The position numbers and the translations under genes were made by a program. Positions 20,501 to 30,560 of a DNA stretch of 64,000 nt are shown here, piece by piece. The DNA comes from Bactrocera neohumeralis (taxonomy: Eukaryota > Arthropoda > Insecta > Diptera > Tephritidae): the NCBI RefSeq assembly GCF_024586455.1, contig NC_065919.1:33642839-33706838 (forward strand). The letters run 5' to 3'. Below the pieces are notes generated by a model. It saw only the letters and a program-made list of their open reading frames with translations, was not told the DNA's origin and made no database searches. Each line of letters starts with the position of its first letter. Within the stretch, counting starts at the first letter, position 1.

Positions 20501-22938
20501 GAAAGAGTAATATTTGCCTCTTATGATTTTTTCACATGGGCTTACTTCCTCCATGTGATCTAAATGAAGGTATTCTTCCACGACACCATCATAATCTTGT
20601 TTAAGCTCACCTTTTCTAAGTAGGTTTTTCTCCATACTTAGAAACTGCTGTATTGCAGAGGTGCGAGAGTGACCTAAGGCGAGTGTGTCTGGAAATTGTT
20701 GTTTTAGTGGTAGTCGTACGACATACCGACCATTATCTGATCGAGTAGTTGTGGCTTTGTAAAAGTCTTCACAATACTGATCTTCAGGTGTTGTAATTGA
20801 AATGGGGGGGAGTTCTTCTACCTCCCAAAATTTTCTCAATTGTGAATTGAGGTACTCATTTGAGATTTCCTCAACTTGAGTTGTCATGGCTGTGACTGGT
20901 TCCGCAACTAGTCCACTTAGGACCCATCCGAAAATGGTATTTTGCGCCAGTAGTGTTTTCGAAATTTTTTCAACACCTTCTAATATGATTTGCGGTATAA
21001 GGTCGCTGCCTATTAGGACGTCTATTTGAGCTGGTGTGTTGCAGTTGGGATCTGCTAGCGTCAGGTGTGAAATTTTATCCCAATGCTTGCTATTTATTTG
21101 ATAGCTTGGAAGCATGTTTGTTAGTTGCGGTAAGACAATAGCATTTGCTTGAATGCGCTTATCCGCTTTGGGGGAAATTAGGGTAATGGGGCAAATTTTA
21201 CTTGAGTTTTGTACTACTCGTCCGCCCATTCCCGTAATTTCATAGTTGGCATGTTTTGTTGGCAGTTTTAGCCTATTTTGTGCCCTAGACGCTATGAATG
21301 ATCGTTGCGATCCTTGGTCTATTAGGGCTCTTAGTTTGAACAGTTCTCCTCGATGTTCGATGGAGACAACTGCTGTGGGTAGTAGTACTCTACTATGATT
21401 TTCGCTGTGTAGCGTTTGAGTTTTTAATGCCTTTGAACAACATGGTGTCTCTTGGCAATTTTCTTGAGTTTTTGTTTCGGGAGTTGCTGTTGCAACTAAA
21501 CCCGTGGCTTTTTTTGAAAAAGCGCTGCTATGAGATGTGTTGGGAAAGTTATTGAGATGTAACATAGAATGATGCCTTTTGTGGCAATATACGCAATTAA
21601 ATTTGCTTTCGCAAGTATTAAGATTGTGTGAGTGGGACAAGCAGTTTGTACAGAGTCTTTTTGACCTGACAAAGTTGTTCCTTTCAGTGACATTCATTTT
21701 TTTAAATTTCTCGCAAGCTTTTAACTTATGCCCTCCAGAACATAGTTCGCATGACGTGAATTTATTTTGTTCAGATGTGAACGATTGTGTTTTGAAAAAG
21801 CTTCTGTTTAAATTATTGTTGCTTCCGGCTTGGGGTCTATTGAAGCTTCGATTTAAGTCTTGTTGAACGTTTTTAGTTCTGACTACTTTTTTGTCTACCC
21901 TTTCCGCAATTTCGTATTGGGTAGTTAAGAAATCTTTCATCTGCTGCCACGTTGGGCATTTTCTTCTTGATGAGAGCGATTGCTCCCACAAAAGTAATGA
22001 TTTTTCTGGTAATGCGGCGGTACATATGTTTACCAGAATAGGATCCCAATTGTGAGTGGGAATATTTTGTGTCGATAGAACCGACAAACAATTTGAAACA
22101 GTGGATTCTAGTTTCATGAATTCTTCACTGGTTTCTCTTTGAATTTTAGGCAAGTTCATAAGTATCGTTACTTGCTTGTCAACTAATATTCTCTCATTTT
22201 CATATCTTTGTCTTAAAGCTTCCCAAGCTAAATTAAAATTATCGTCATTCAATGCGAACTGCTTGACTATTACGCCTGCTTGACCTTTAGTTTTGTATCG
22301 GAGGTGATACAATTTTTGCGCTTGTGATAATTTTGGATGGTTTATGTACACGGCTGTAAACATGTCCCGGAAGGACGGCCATTGTTCATAACCTCCATGA
22401 AATATTTCCGTATCACACGCTGGCACTTTGAGATGAATGCCTGAACTTGCCTCTTGGGCTTGCAATTGTGGTAACTCTACTCTACTGTGGGGAGTAGGTG
22501 CAATTGCCTTCATAAGTTTTAATTGATCTGATATCATTGCTTTTGTGTCTTCATAGCGGTCTAAGCAATTTTCGTATTTGGCGTAAGCCGAAGATTTGAA
22601 ATTTTCAGGTAGATCTGAATCATCAGTTTCTACTATTGCGTCGTATGCAGCTTGGAGGCGTGTCCAAAAATTGTCAATAGATTTATTTTTTATTTCTAGT
22701 ACCGATTCAGAGTTGTCCTGAATCGGTGAAGATGCAAATCGAGTGCAGTATTTAATTAAGCTGTCACTCTCAGAAATGAATTTAATATACGAAATGTCTT
22801 TCCCCCTTTTTTGCTTTGCTTTCCCCCACCTTGCTTCGAGCGTGTAGCTTCTGCAGGTGTACATGGACTTTTATCATCAGTAATCATTTTTTGAATTCTT
22901 AAGAATTCTGCTTTGGATTCTTTTGAATCTGTGCTCAT
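17520..22938 (-). pseudogene. BEL/Pao Gag-Pol polyprotein, near-complete with two frameshifts
   Basis: A 1739-codon open frame (22864-17645), extended at both ends by frameshifts. The true start is probably MSTDSKESKAEF at 22938, joining near 22800. The true C-terminus LGRIEKLYYGSDGHIR...TADKIAT ends at 17520, joining near 17670 in a C-run. Order by residue of the 1739 frame: DUF1759 Gag (about 130-340); knuckles from about 370; protease with LIDQGSQRSFI (about 513); RT with FNGDVEKMY and YVDD (about 930); RNase H with GFCDASE and YLWSDSE (about 1105-1175); integrase H2C2 finger (about 1415-1450); integrase catalytic core with GVDFAGP, SDNGKTF and GGLWESA (about 1480, 1547, 1600); C-terminal DUF5641. 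Catalytic residues are all present. Both frameshifts fall in homopolymer runs, so they may be sequencing errors. Confidence 0.95.
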
Positions 22939-24240
22939 TCAGAAAATTTATTTAATAAAATATAATATATATATATATAAATACATATATATTTTAATAA
23001 TAGAATATTACCGAAAACTCTTTTCAATAAATAAGAGTTGTTGTTTCCGAACAATTGAATTAGTAAAATATGTATGTGTAACCGAAAGCTCTTTTAATAA
23101 ATAAGAGCTGTTATTTCAGAAAAGTAAAAGAATTTAAATAATGCGTTTGTATTTATCTTTTTATCGCTTTTATTTATCTCGTTTATCGAAATATTATTAT
23201 TTTTTTTTTTTCAAAAAATTTTTTTTTTTGGTTTATTCGTATGCCCTTGTATCAGCGCGCACTGAAACTGGGTCAATATCCTTTGTACATACGTGTGGAC
23301 GCTATGTGCACATAGAATGTGTTAAACATTTTATGAGCAATTATGCTTGTTCTTGTTTGACAAGGAACAAGAAAACGCTCGGAAATCGCCAAATTGGACT
23401 TTCAATATATGTATGTATGTATGTACAAAGGTAATTAGCATATAAATATTTAATTTTAACCAAAATTCTTTTGATTTTCCGCACCGTTTATTTATTTTCT
23501 TTTTTGTGTTTTTAATTGTATCCTATGTTTTTATAGGTATACAAGCGTTTGAAAATATACGGCAATATATGTAATATATAATTCGCTTTTTGTTTGTATA
23601 CTCGCGTTTAGAAATATGCGCTAAAGCGCTAATGTTTGTATATATTTATATACTTGTATGAAAGTATATATTTATACGGATATATACATATATATAATAT
23701 ATATGTATATGTATATAAATTTCCTTTTCGATCCTTATGTTAATCCGCTTGAGGATATGTATATATATGTATGTTTGTATTTTCTTTTATGCTATATTCT
23801 TCTTGCTATTTTTGCTTTTTTTTTGGAAGCAATTCCTCTCACAGCTGAATAAGTTTGAAGAGGTATTGTTCGTATTAATTTGCAAGTATCCCTCTCACAG
23901 TTAATGAACTGGAGCGGTATTGCCAGAATAATTTGAAAATCAATATTGAATTTTTTATTTTGTGGATTGTTGTGTATTATACACGAAGGTAAGTTTAAAA
24001 AGCAAGGAAATTTATTTAGTTAAATATATTTAAATATATATATATTTAATATATATATATATATATATATTATATACATATATATTATTTACCGTATTTG
24101 TTTCTATCGGTACTTAAATTTTTAATTTAAAACTTGTTTTTTTATTAAACGGGTTTAATTTCTATCGGTTCTATTACATTGACCGTTTGTACATACATAT
24201 ATACATATAATAAATAAAATCAAAAGTGAAATTTACACTT
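22939..24240 (-). other. BEL leader, AT-rich, with microsatellites and short tandem repeats
   Basis: Lies between Gag-Pol and the RTE insertion. It contains (TA)n tracts near 22966-22990, 23680-23710 and 24030-24075. Two units around CCGAAARCTCTTTT and AATAAGAGYTGTT repeat at about 23010 and 23078, and two CCTCTCACAG units lie at about 23836 and 23890. No coding frame was recognised. Confidence 0.6.
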
Positions 24241-27200
24241 GATTTTCTTATGAAAAACCAACAGCAGCCTCGGATGAGAGACCCCCCTTTTGATGACGAC
24301 CATGGCAAACGAAAGAAGGACTACGAATTAAGGGCATGCACCTGGAATGTTCGGTCCCTTAATTGGGAAGGTGCCGCTGCCCAGCTGGTTGATGTCCTCG
24401 TAAAAACAAAGGCTGACATCACCGCCGTCCAAGAAATGCGATGGAAGGGACAAGGACAGAGACGAGTAGGTCCTTGTGACATTTACTACAGTGGCCATAT
24501 AAAGGAGCGCAAGTTTGGTGTGGGATTCGTGGTGGGAGAGAGATTCCGTCGCCGAGTACTATCATTCACTCCGGTGAATGAACGTCTAGCCACAATCCGC
24601 ATCAAAGCGAGGTTCTTCAACATATCGCTGATCTGCGCCCACGCTCCGACGGATGAGAAGGACGATGTGACCAAAGATGCCTTTTATGAGTGCTTGGAAC
24701 GCACTTATGAGAGATGCCCCCGCCACGATGTCAAAATCGTGCTTGGTGGGCAAAGAAGGTATCTTTGGCACTACGGTCGGTAAATTCAGCCTCCACGACG
24801 AAACATCCCCAAATGGGTTGAGGCTGATCGACTTCGCCGGGGCCCGAAATATGGTTATCTGTAGTACTAGATTCCAGCACAAAAAAATTCATCAAGCTAC
24901 CTGGCTGTCTCCGGATCGAAAAACTGCCAACCAGATCGATCATGTTGTAATAGACGGAAGACACGTCTCCAGTGTTTTAGATGTGCGTGCGCTCCGAGGT
25001 AATAACATCGACTCGGACCACTATCTTGTTGCAGCCAAGATTCGCACCCGCCTCTGTGCAGCAAAAAACGCACGCCAACAAACACAAGGAAGGTTCGACG
25101 TCGAAAAGCTGCAATCACAACAGACTGCCGAACGATTTTCTACTCGGCTTGCACTCCTGCTCTCTGAGAGCACTCATCAAAAACTCGGTATAAGGGAACT
25201 GTGGGACGGCATTTCAAACTCCTTACGTACAGCTACATCCGAAACCCTTGGTTTTCGGAAAGTGCAAAAGAACAACTGGTACGACGAGGAGTGCCGTGTC
25301 ACAGCGGAGAGAAAACAGGCTGCCTACCTCGCAACGTTACGATCGACCACAACACGTGCGGGATGGGATAGATACCGAGAATGGAAGAAGGAAGCGAGAC
25401 GCATCTGCAGACAGAAAAAGAAAGAGGCCGAAATGCGTGAGTATGAAGAGCTTGATAAGCTGGCCGACAGGGGTAATGCTCGAAAATTCTACGAAAAAAT
25501 GCGGCGGCTTACGGAAGGTTTCAAGACCGGAGCATATTCTTGTAGAACCCCCAAAGGTGATCTAGTCACTGATGCCCAGAGTATACTTAAATTATGGAAG
25601 GAACACTTCTCCAGCCTGCTGAATGGCAGTGAACGCACAACACCAGGAGAAGGAGAACCCGATTCCCCAATCGATGACGATGGAGCAGACGTTCCATTAC
25701 CCGACCATGAAGAAGTTCGAATAGCAATTGCCCGCCTGAAGAACAACAAAGCGGCAGGGGCCGACGGATTGCTGGCCGAGCTATTCAAAAACGGCGGCGA
25801 AGAACTGATAAGGAGCATGCATCAGCTTCTTTGTAAAATATGGTCGGACGAAAGCATGCCCAACGATTGGAATTTAAGTGTGCTATGCCCAATCCATAAA
25901 AAGGAGACCCCACAATCTGCGCCAACTACCGTGGGATTAGCCTCCTCAACATCGCATATAAGGTTCAATTAAGCGTATTGTGTGAAAGATTAAAGCCCAC
26001 CGTCAACAAACTGATTGGACCTTATCAGTGTGGCTTCAGACCTGGAAAATCAACAACCGACCAGATATTCACCATGCGCCAAATCTTGGAAAAGACCCGT
26101 GAAAGGAGAATCGACACACACCACCTCTTCGTCGATTTCAAAGCTGCTTTCGACAGCACGAAAAGGAGCTGCCTTTATGCCGCGATGTCTGAATTTGGTA
26201 TCCCCGCAAAACTAATACGGCTGTGTAAACTGACGTTGAGCAACACCAAAAGCTCCGTCAGGATAGGGAAGGACCTCTCCGAGCCGTTCGATACCAAACG
26301 AGGTTACAGACAAGGCGACTTCCTATCGTGCGACTTCTTCAACCTGCTTCTGTAGAAAATAGTACGAGCTGCAGAACTAAACAGAGAAGGTACCATCTTC
26401 TATAAGAGTGTACAGCTGCTGGCGTATGCCGACGATATTGATATCATCGGCCTCAACACCCGCGCCGTTAGTTCTGCTTTCTCCAGGCTGGACAAGGAAG
26501 CACAGAAAATGGGTCTGGTAGTGAACGAGGGCAAAACGAAATATCTCCTGTCATCAAACAAACAGTCGTCGCACTCGCGACTTGGCTCTCACGTCACTGT
26601 TGACAGTCATAACTTTGAAGTCGTAGATAATTTCGTCTATCTTGGAACCAGCGTAAACACCACCAACAATGTCAGCCTAGAAATCCAACGCAGGATAACT
26701 CTTGCCAACAGGTGCTACTTCGGACTGAGTAGGCAATTGAAAAGTAAAGTCCTCTCTCGACGAACAAAAGCCAAACTCTATAAGTCGCTCATAATTCCCG
26801 TCCTGCTATATGGTGCAGAGGCTTGGACGTTGTCAACAACTGATGAGTCGACGTTGCGAGTTTTCGAGAGAAAAGTTCTGCGAAAGATTTATGGTCCTTT
26901 GCGCGTTGGCCACGGCGAATATCGCATTCGATGGAACGATGAGCTGTACGAGATATACGACGACATTGACATAGTTCAGCGAATTAAAAGACAGCGGCTA
27001 CGCTGGCTAGGTCATGTTGTCCGAATGGACGAAAACACTCCAGCTCTGAAAGTATTCGACGCTGTACCGTAAGCAGAGGAAGAGGAAGACCTCCACTCCG
27101 TTGGAAGGACCAAGTGGAGAAGGACCTGGCTACGCTTGGAATATCCAATTGGCGCCTCGTAGCGAAAAGGAGAAACGACTGGCGCGCTGTTGTTAACTCG

Positions 27201-27245
27201 GCTATAATCGCGTAAGCGGTGTCTACGCCAATTAAGAAGAAGAAG
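24241..27245 (+). mobile_element. RTE-like LINE copy C, nearly full-length
   Basis: Runs from the endonuclease to the AATTAAGAAGAAGAAG 3' end and is inserted in the BEL leader. CACTT occurs just before 24241 and just after 27245, a possible short target duplication. It lacks the 5' noncoding part present in copies D and E, so it is mildly 5'-truncated. It serves as the reference empty site for the R1 insertion in copy A. A (TA)n tract follows at 27251-27282. Confidence 0.88.
24247..27210 (+). pseudogene. RTE-like endonuclease-reverse transcriptase, copy C
   Basis: Single-ORF LINE protein that would nick DNA and prime reverse transcription. The EEP endonuclease starts with CTWNVRSLNWEGAAAQL and AVQEMRWKGQGQR; SDHYLVAAKI closes it. 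A 17-base deletion at about 24748 removes the catalytic GDFNA block and shifts the frame. RT then runs from KAAGADGLLAELFK through FVDFKAAFDST, YRQGDF and YADDIDIIG to YFGLSRQLKSK and WTLSTTDESTLRVFERK. Further lesions: a one-base loss in an A-run near 25901, a stop (CTGTAG) at 26353-26355 and a 10-base loss near 27070. The RT catalytic YADD itself is intact. Confidence 0.9.
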
Positions 27246-27248
27246 CAC

Positions 27249-27289
<41 letters not shown>

Positions 27290-27324
27290 TTTTTTTTTTT
27301 AACGTTTCTCCAATGTGCCGTTCC

Positions 27325-27342
27325 ATCCGGCTCGAAGGACCA
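27325..27342 (-). promoter_or_regulatory. BEL primer-binding site, complementary to tRNA-Tyr 3' end
   Basis: On the minus strand TGGTCCTTCGAGCCGGAT directly follows the 5' LTR. Its complement, ending ...GGCTCGAAGGACCA, is what I expect for the 3' end of an insect tRNA-Tyr with CCA. The tRNA identity is from memory and should be checked. Confidence 0.75.
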
Positions 27343-27823
27343 TGTTTCATTCAATAACTCACCGATCTGCTGTACACCGCAAATTCTCTTTTTTTATATT
27401 TTCGCACGCACTCACCTTCACGATCACCACAAATTTTGTTTTGTAAAAAAATGAAAAATATCGAATTATTTTAAAATTGGTATACGCGTGTATATGTATA
27501 TGAATGTATTTTCAGGATCGGTGTACAATTTTAATGTTAACGTTATAAAATAGTTAAAAAATATTTAGAACTCCGACACTATGAACTGCCGAAAAACTAG
27601 GAACTGGGAAAAAACGCTCGGTCGAGATATTTGCACACGCGTGCCGGTCGCTGTGAAAAATCGAAGCGAAGTGAGTTGCTGATCTCCTTTTGGTTCCTTT
27701 TTTCTCCTTTTGTGTGTGGAATCAGCGTGGTGACGATGCGTGTCAGTGTTGTGAAGTTGAGTTGATGTGCTGTGATAGGGTGGTGTATGTGAGGATGTCC
27801 GGGAGAGGATGCTCATTTATACA
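27343..27823 (-). repeat. BEL/Pao 5' LTR (481 bp)
   Basis: Minus strand, from TGTATAAATGAG (27823) to ...GAATGAAACA (27343), bounded inside by the primer-binding site. The TG...CA termini and a TATAAAT box six bases or so from the start are as expected. GAAGGTGAGT near 27418 resembles a splice donor. It is inserted in Harbinger copy 2 sequence. Confidence 0.85.
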
Positions 27824-28035
27824 CTTGCAAAATATGTCTTCCAATAAAATCGATTAAACTAGAGCAAGCACCGATTATAATGAGTGGAATGTAACTTTTC
27901 AAGTAGTTTTCAGCGAAAACTGGTTTTCAATGTGTTTTCGTTTGACAGATTTTACATGGACGAAAACACAAGTTTTAGGGCGAAAACCAGTTTTTTCCAC
28001 GAAAACATGTTTTCGTTGTCGTTCCGAACATAGTA
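27824..28035 (-). mobile_element. Harbinger copy 2, Myb-gene end
   Basis: Reverse complement of 11586-11780: GAAAAC/GTTTTC-rich subterminal DNA ending in GAACATAGTA, followed by TAA (28036-28038). This is the mate of the end at 15210/15803-15965, since both outer flanks are TAA. Homology to copy 1 stops at GACATATTTTGC, where the BEL LTR begins. Confidence 0.85.
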
Positions 28036-28299
28036 TAAACTTCACAATTTCAGTAAAGTCGTTTCGGCTCATTGTTTTCGAAAACAAGCGGGTCCCCAAA
28101 TTTTATTCTACAAATATGAGATATCCAAATTTTTTGCTTCATATGCGCCACGAGCAAAGAACAACGCAATGAATGCATCTTTTTTTTACTTGCATTTAGC
28201 TCTCACTTAGTTCCTAACACCCTTAATGATTCTTCATCTGTACATTTTATAATATAGGGTCTTTTCGTATTTCTAGTTAAACTTCAACTTATTTTTTTT

Positions 28300-28736
28300 T
28301 TATATTTATAATGAGCCAATATGTACCATTTTGGTCGACCATTTTTCCGCTAGAGACATTATTCCATCAGTGTAAAACTTTTCTGGTTTTTCGGCGAAAA
28401 ACTGCGAGAAGTAATTTTCACTTCTCTTGAAGGCAACTTTACTCCATTAAGGGGGTTCTGCATTCACCGAAACAAATGATAGTCGGATGGTGCAATGTCA
28501 GGGCTATATGGTGGATGCATCAAAACTTCCCAGCAAAGCTCTCCCAGTTTTTGCGAGTCATCAAAGCTGGTGTGGTCTAAGAAGCACTTTCTGTAGATCA
28601 GTTCTGGCCGTTTTTTTCGATTGCTTGCTTCAACCTCATCAGTTGTTGACAGTAAAATATGGAATCAATCGTTCGACCAGGCTGGAGCAGCTCATAGTGG
28701 ATGATTCCTTTCCAGTGCGAAAAAGATCATCTCACC
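28300..28736 (-). pseudogene. mariner transposase relic, C-terminal half
   Basis: Minus-strand text reads KLGELCWEVLMHPPYSPDIAP and SDYHLFR (about 28555-28460), the final catalytic block of mariner transposases, then degenerate sequence. It is continuous with the N-terminal half at 29913-30240 once the Tc3-like insertion between them is removed (KR-I / GEMIFFALERN across the TA). Confidence 0.8.
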
Positions 28737-28944
28737 TACACTGCCGATCAACTGAATAGGTTCACATAAATGCGCTTGCATTTTCATGAATTTTTCATCA
28801 CATACTGATCGTACGCATGTTTTTTTAAAAACGTTTTAACTTTATGTTTGTGTCAATCAGTGTGCGCTAGTAAAGAAACGGTGTGGCGACACATTTTTGA
28901 TACAAATTTTTTATTTCATATATTTTATTTAAATTAAACGAAAA

Positions 28945-29649
28945 ATGGGACGCGGAGAACAATTATCCGAGTATGAAAGAGGCCAAATCGAAGCCTATCG
29001 TGAAAGTGGTCTTAGCCATCGCAAAATCACTCAAAAAATTGGACGAAGCCAAAAAGTTGTGAGTAAACTTTTGAGAAAAAAAGCAGAGTGTGACAAAAAC
29101 ATGAAAGGCGGAGTCAAACACGCCACCTCTGCGGCAGTCAGGAGGCATATTGTGCGAGCTGCGTCCAATTCACATTTCTCAGCACCCAAAATTAAAGAAA
29201 TTTGCGGTATTACAGCCAGTGTGTCTACAGTTAAACGTGTGATTTCGTCGGCTGATCATCTGAAACGAATGAAATTAAAAAAAAAACACCGTTAAATGAT
29301 GCACGAAAGCTTTACGACTGCTCTTTGCGCGCAAGCACATGAGCTGGACGAGCGAATGGCAGAAGGTGGTTTTTTCCGACGAAAAAAAATTTAATTTAGA
29401 CGGCCCTGATTGATACAACTATTATTATCAGGATCTTCGAAAGGAAGAGCATTTCCTGAGCCGTCGCCATAGCTATGAGAGAGGCATAACGGTGTGAGGG
29501 TCGGTATCAGTCTTTGACACTTGCGACCTTCAATTTGATACTTCCAAAATGAACGCGGAAACCTACAAATCCATCATATAGACTGCGTTTCCTCATTATT
29601 CCAATATTTTTCACATTATCAAATGGACTTACCAGCACGATAACGCTGT
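28945..29649 (+). pseudogene. Tc3-like transposase, frameshifted and truncated
   Basis: Starts MGRGEQLSEYERGQIEAYR. Residues 1-115 form the paired-type helix-turn-helix region (SGLSHRKITQKIGRSQKVVS; ITASVSTVKRVI). A shift in the A-run at 29278-29287 ends the first frame. The catalytic part then appears in pieces: WQKVVFSDEKKFNLDGPD (first Asp), SRRHSYERGITV, and YQHDNAVT (second Asp) just before the 202-bp repeat. The final DD34E block is missing. Not functional. Confidence 0.85.
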
Positions 29650-29851
29650 CACTCAAAAGATGAGCTCTTAATATTAATATTAAGAGGTGCCTCTTTCAAA
29701 TTTTCTATTTTCCATTTAAATAACATGGAAAAAAAGTCATTTTTTTGTGGTGGTTATTGTGCGTAGGTTATTATATGTGCACGCGATGGCTGTCAGTAGG
29801 GATGGTAAACTCGACTTCGATTATACTCGAGAATCGAGTTTTCTCGTAAAA
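29650..29851. repeat. 202-bp dispersed repeat, copy 2
   Basis: Reverse complement of 8085-8285, with the same 22-nt palindrome at 29665-29686. It interrupts the Tc3-like transposase after QHDNAVT. No clear target duplication or TIR was seen, so its mode of movement is unknown. Confidence 0.8.
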
Positions 29852-29912
29852 GGAATTATAGAACAATTCCTACCTCTGAGATCATGAACCTATTCAGTTG
29901 ACCGGCAGTGTA

Positions 29913-30240
29913 TTCGCTTCAGAAATGGTTCGATTTCATTTCGTTTCATCACTCGCAGATGTTAATTCGGTCCATTAAATTTTTCACAGACAAACATCGA
30001 GCTTTGTTTTGTAGCCAGCCTTTTTTAAATGGTTCAAAACCATTTGATGATGAGTGTTAAGTTCCTTAGCGATGTCATGGCTGATTATGTGACGGTCTTG
30101 GTCAATCTTTTCCATAATTTCATCGACTTTTTCACATCGAAATTTCCAGAACGGAAGCGAGCGAACCATTGTTGTGCTACACACACTGATACAGCATCGT
30201 CTCCGTAAAATTCACAAATTTCATTGGTGGTCGCATTTTT
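29913..30240 (-). pseudogene. mariner transposase relic, N-terminal half
   Basis: Minus-strand frame 30184-29984 reads SLPFWKFRCEKVDEIMEKID, then HDIAKELNTHHQMVLNHLKK and AGYKTKLDVC, the mariner helix-turn-helix region, followed by KNLMDRINICE. It joins the C-terminal half at 28736 across the Tc3-like insertion. The start region (MKFVNFTETMLYQCV) is fused by rearrangement to a piggyBac fragment. Confidence 0.82.
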
Positions 30241-30249
30241 CCTTCATTT

Positions 30250-30560
30250 GTCCTTTCATTATATGTCTTTCGTTTAGCATATCCTGTTGGCCCTGACATA
30301 TCCATAAAAATATTATGCACTGGTAACCTGCCAGGGTTGGGACTTCCATTTATTTCTTCGTAGACTGTTCCATTAGCTGCTGTTTCGATGTGTTGATCCT
30401 CTAAATCTGTATCACTTTCGGATGTCAAAATTCTCTTCTTCACTGTCGCTTTCTGATTCCAATTCACATGTTTTAAGTAGCTCTTGTGCCATGTTTTTCT
30501 TTCAATTATATGGTTCATCATATTCTGAATCCTTTTCTTCCATTTCCGTTATATTTCTTA
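30250..30560 (-). pseudogene. piggyBac transposase N-terminal fragment
   Basis: Frame 30521-30250 includes RILTSESDTDLEDQHIETAA and NPGRLPVHNIFMDMSGPTGY, the segment before the piggyBac DDE domain. Only about 100 residues remain. It differs from both piggyBac elements at 4.9-8.0 kb. Confidence 0.65.

Larger units (their letters stand above)
28739..29910 (+). mobile_element. Tc3-like element inserted in the mariner relic
   Basis: TIRs CACTGCCG[A/G]TCAACTGAATAGG on both sides, with TA at 28737-28738 and 29911-29912. It is 1172 bp long. It carries a Tc3-type transposase, itself interrupted by the 202-bp repeat at 29650-29851. Confidence 0.88.

Noticed and set aside
23141..23852. Short plus-strand frames in the BEL leader
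   Set aside because: Low-complexity Tyr/Phe/Ile-rich products of AT microsatellites.
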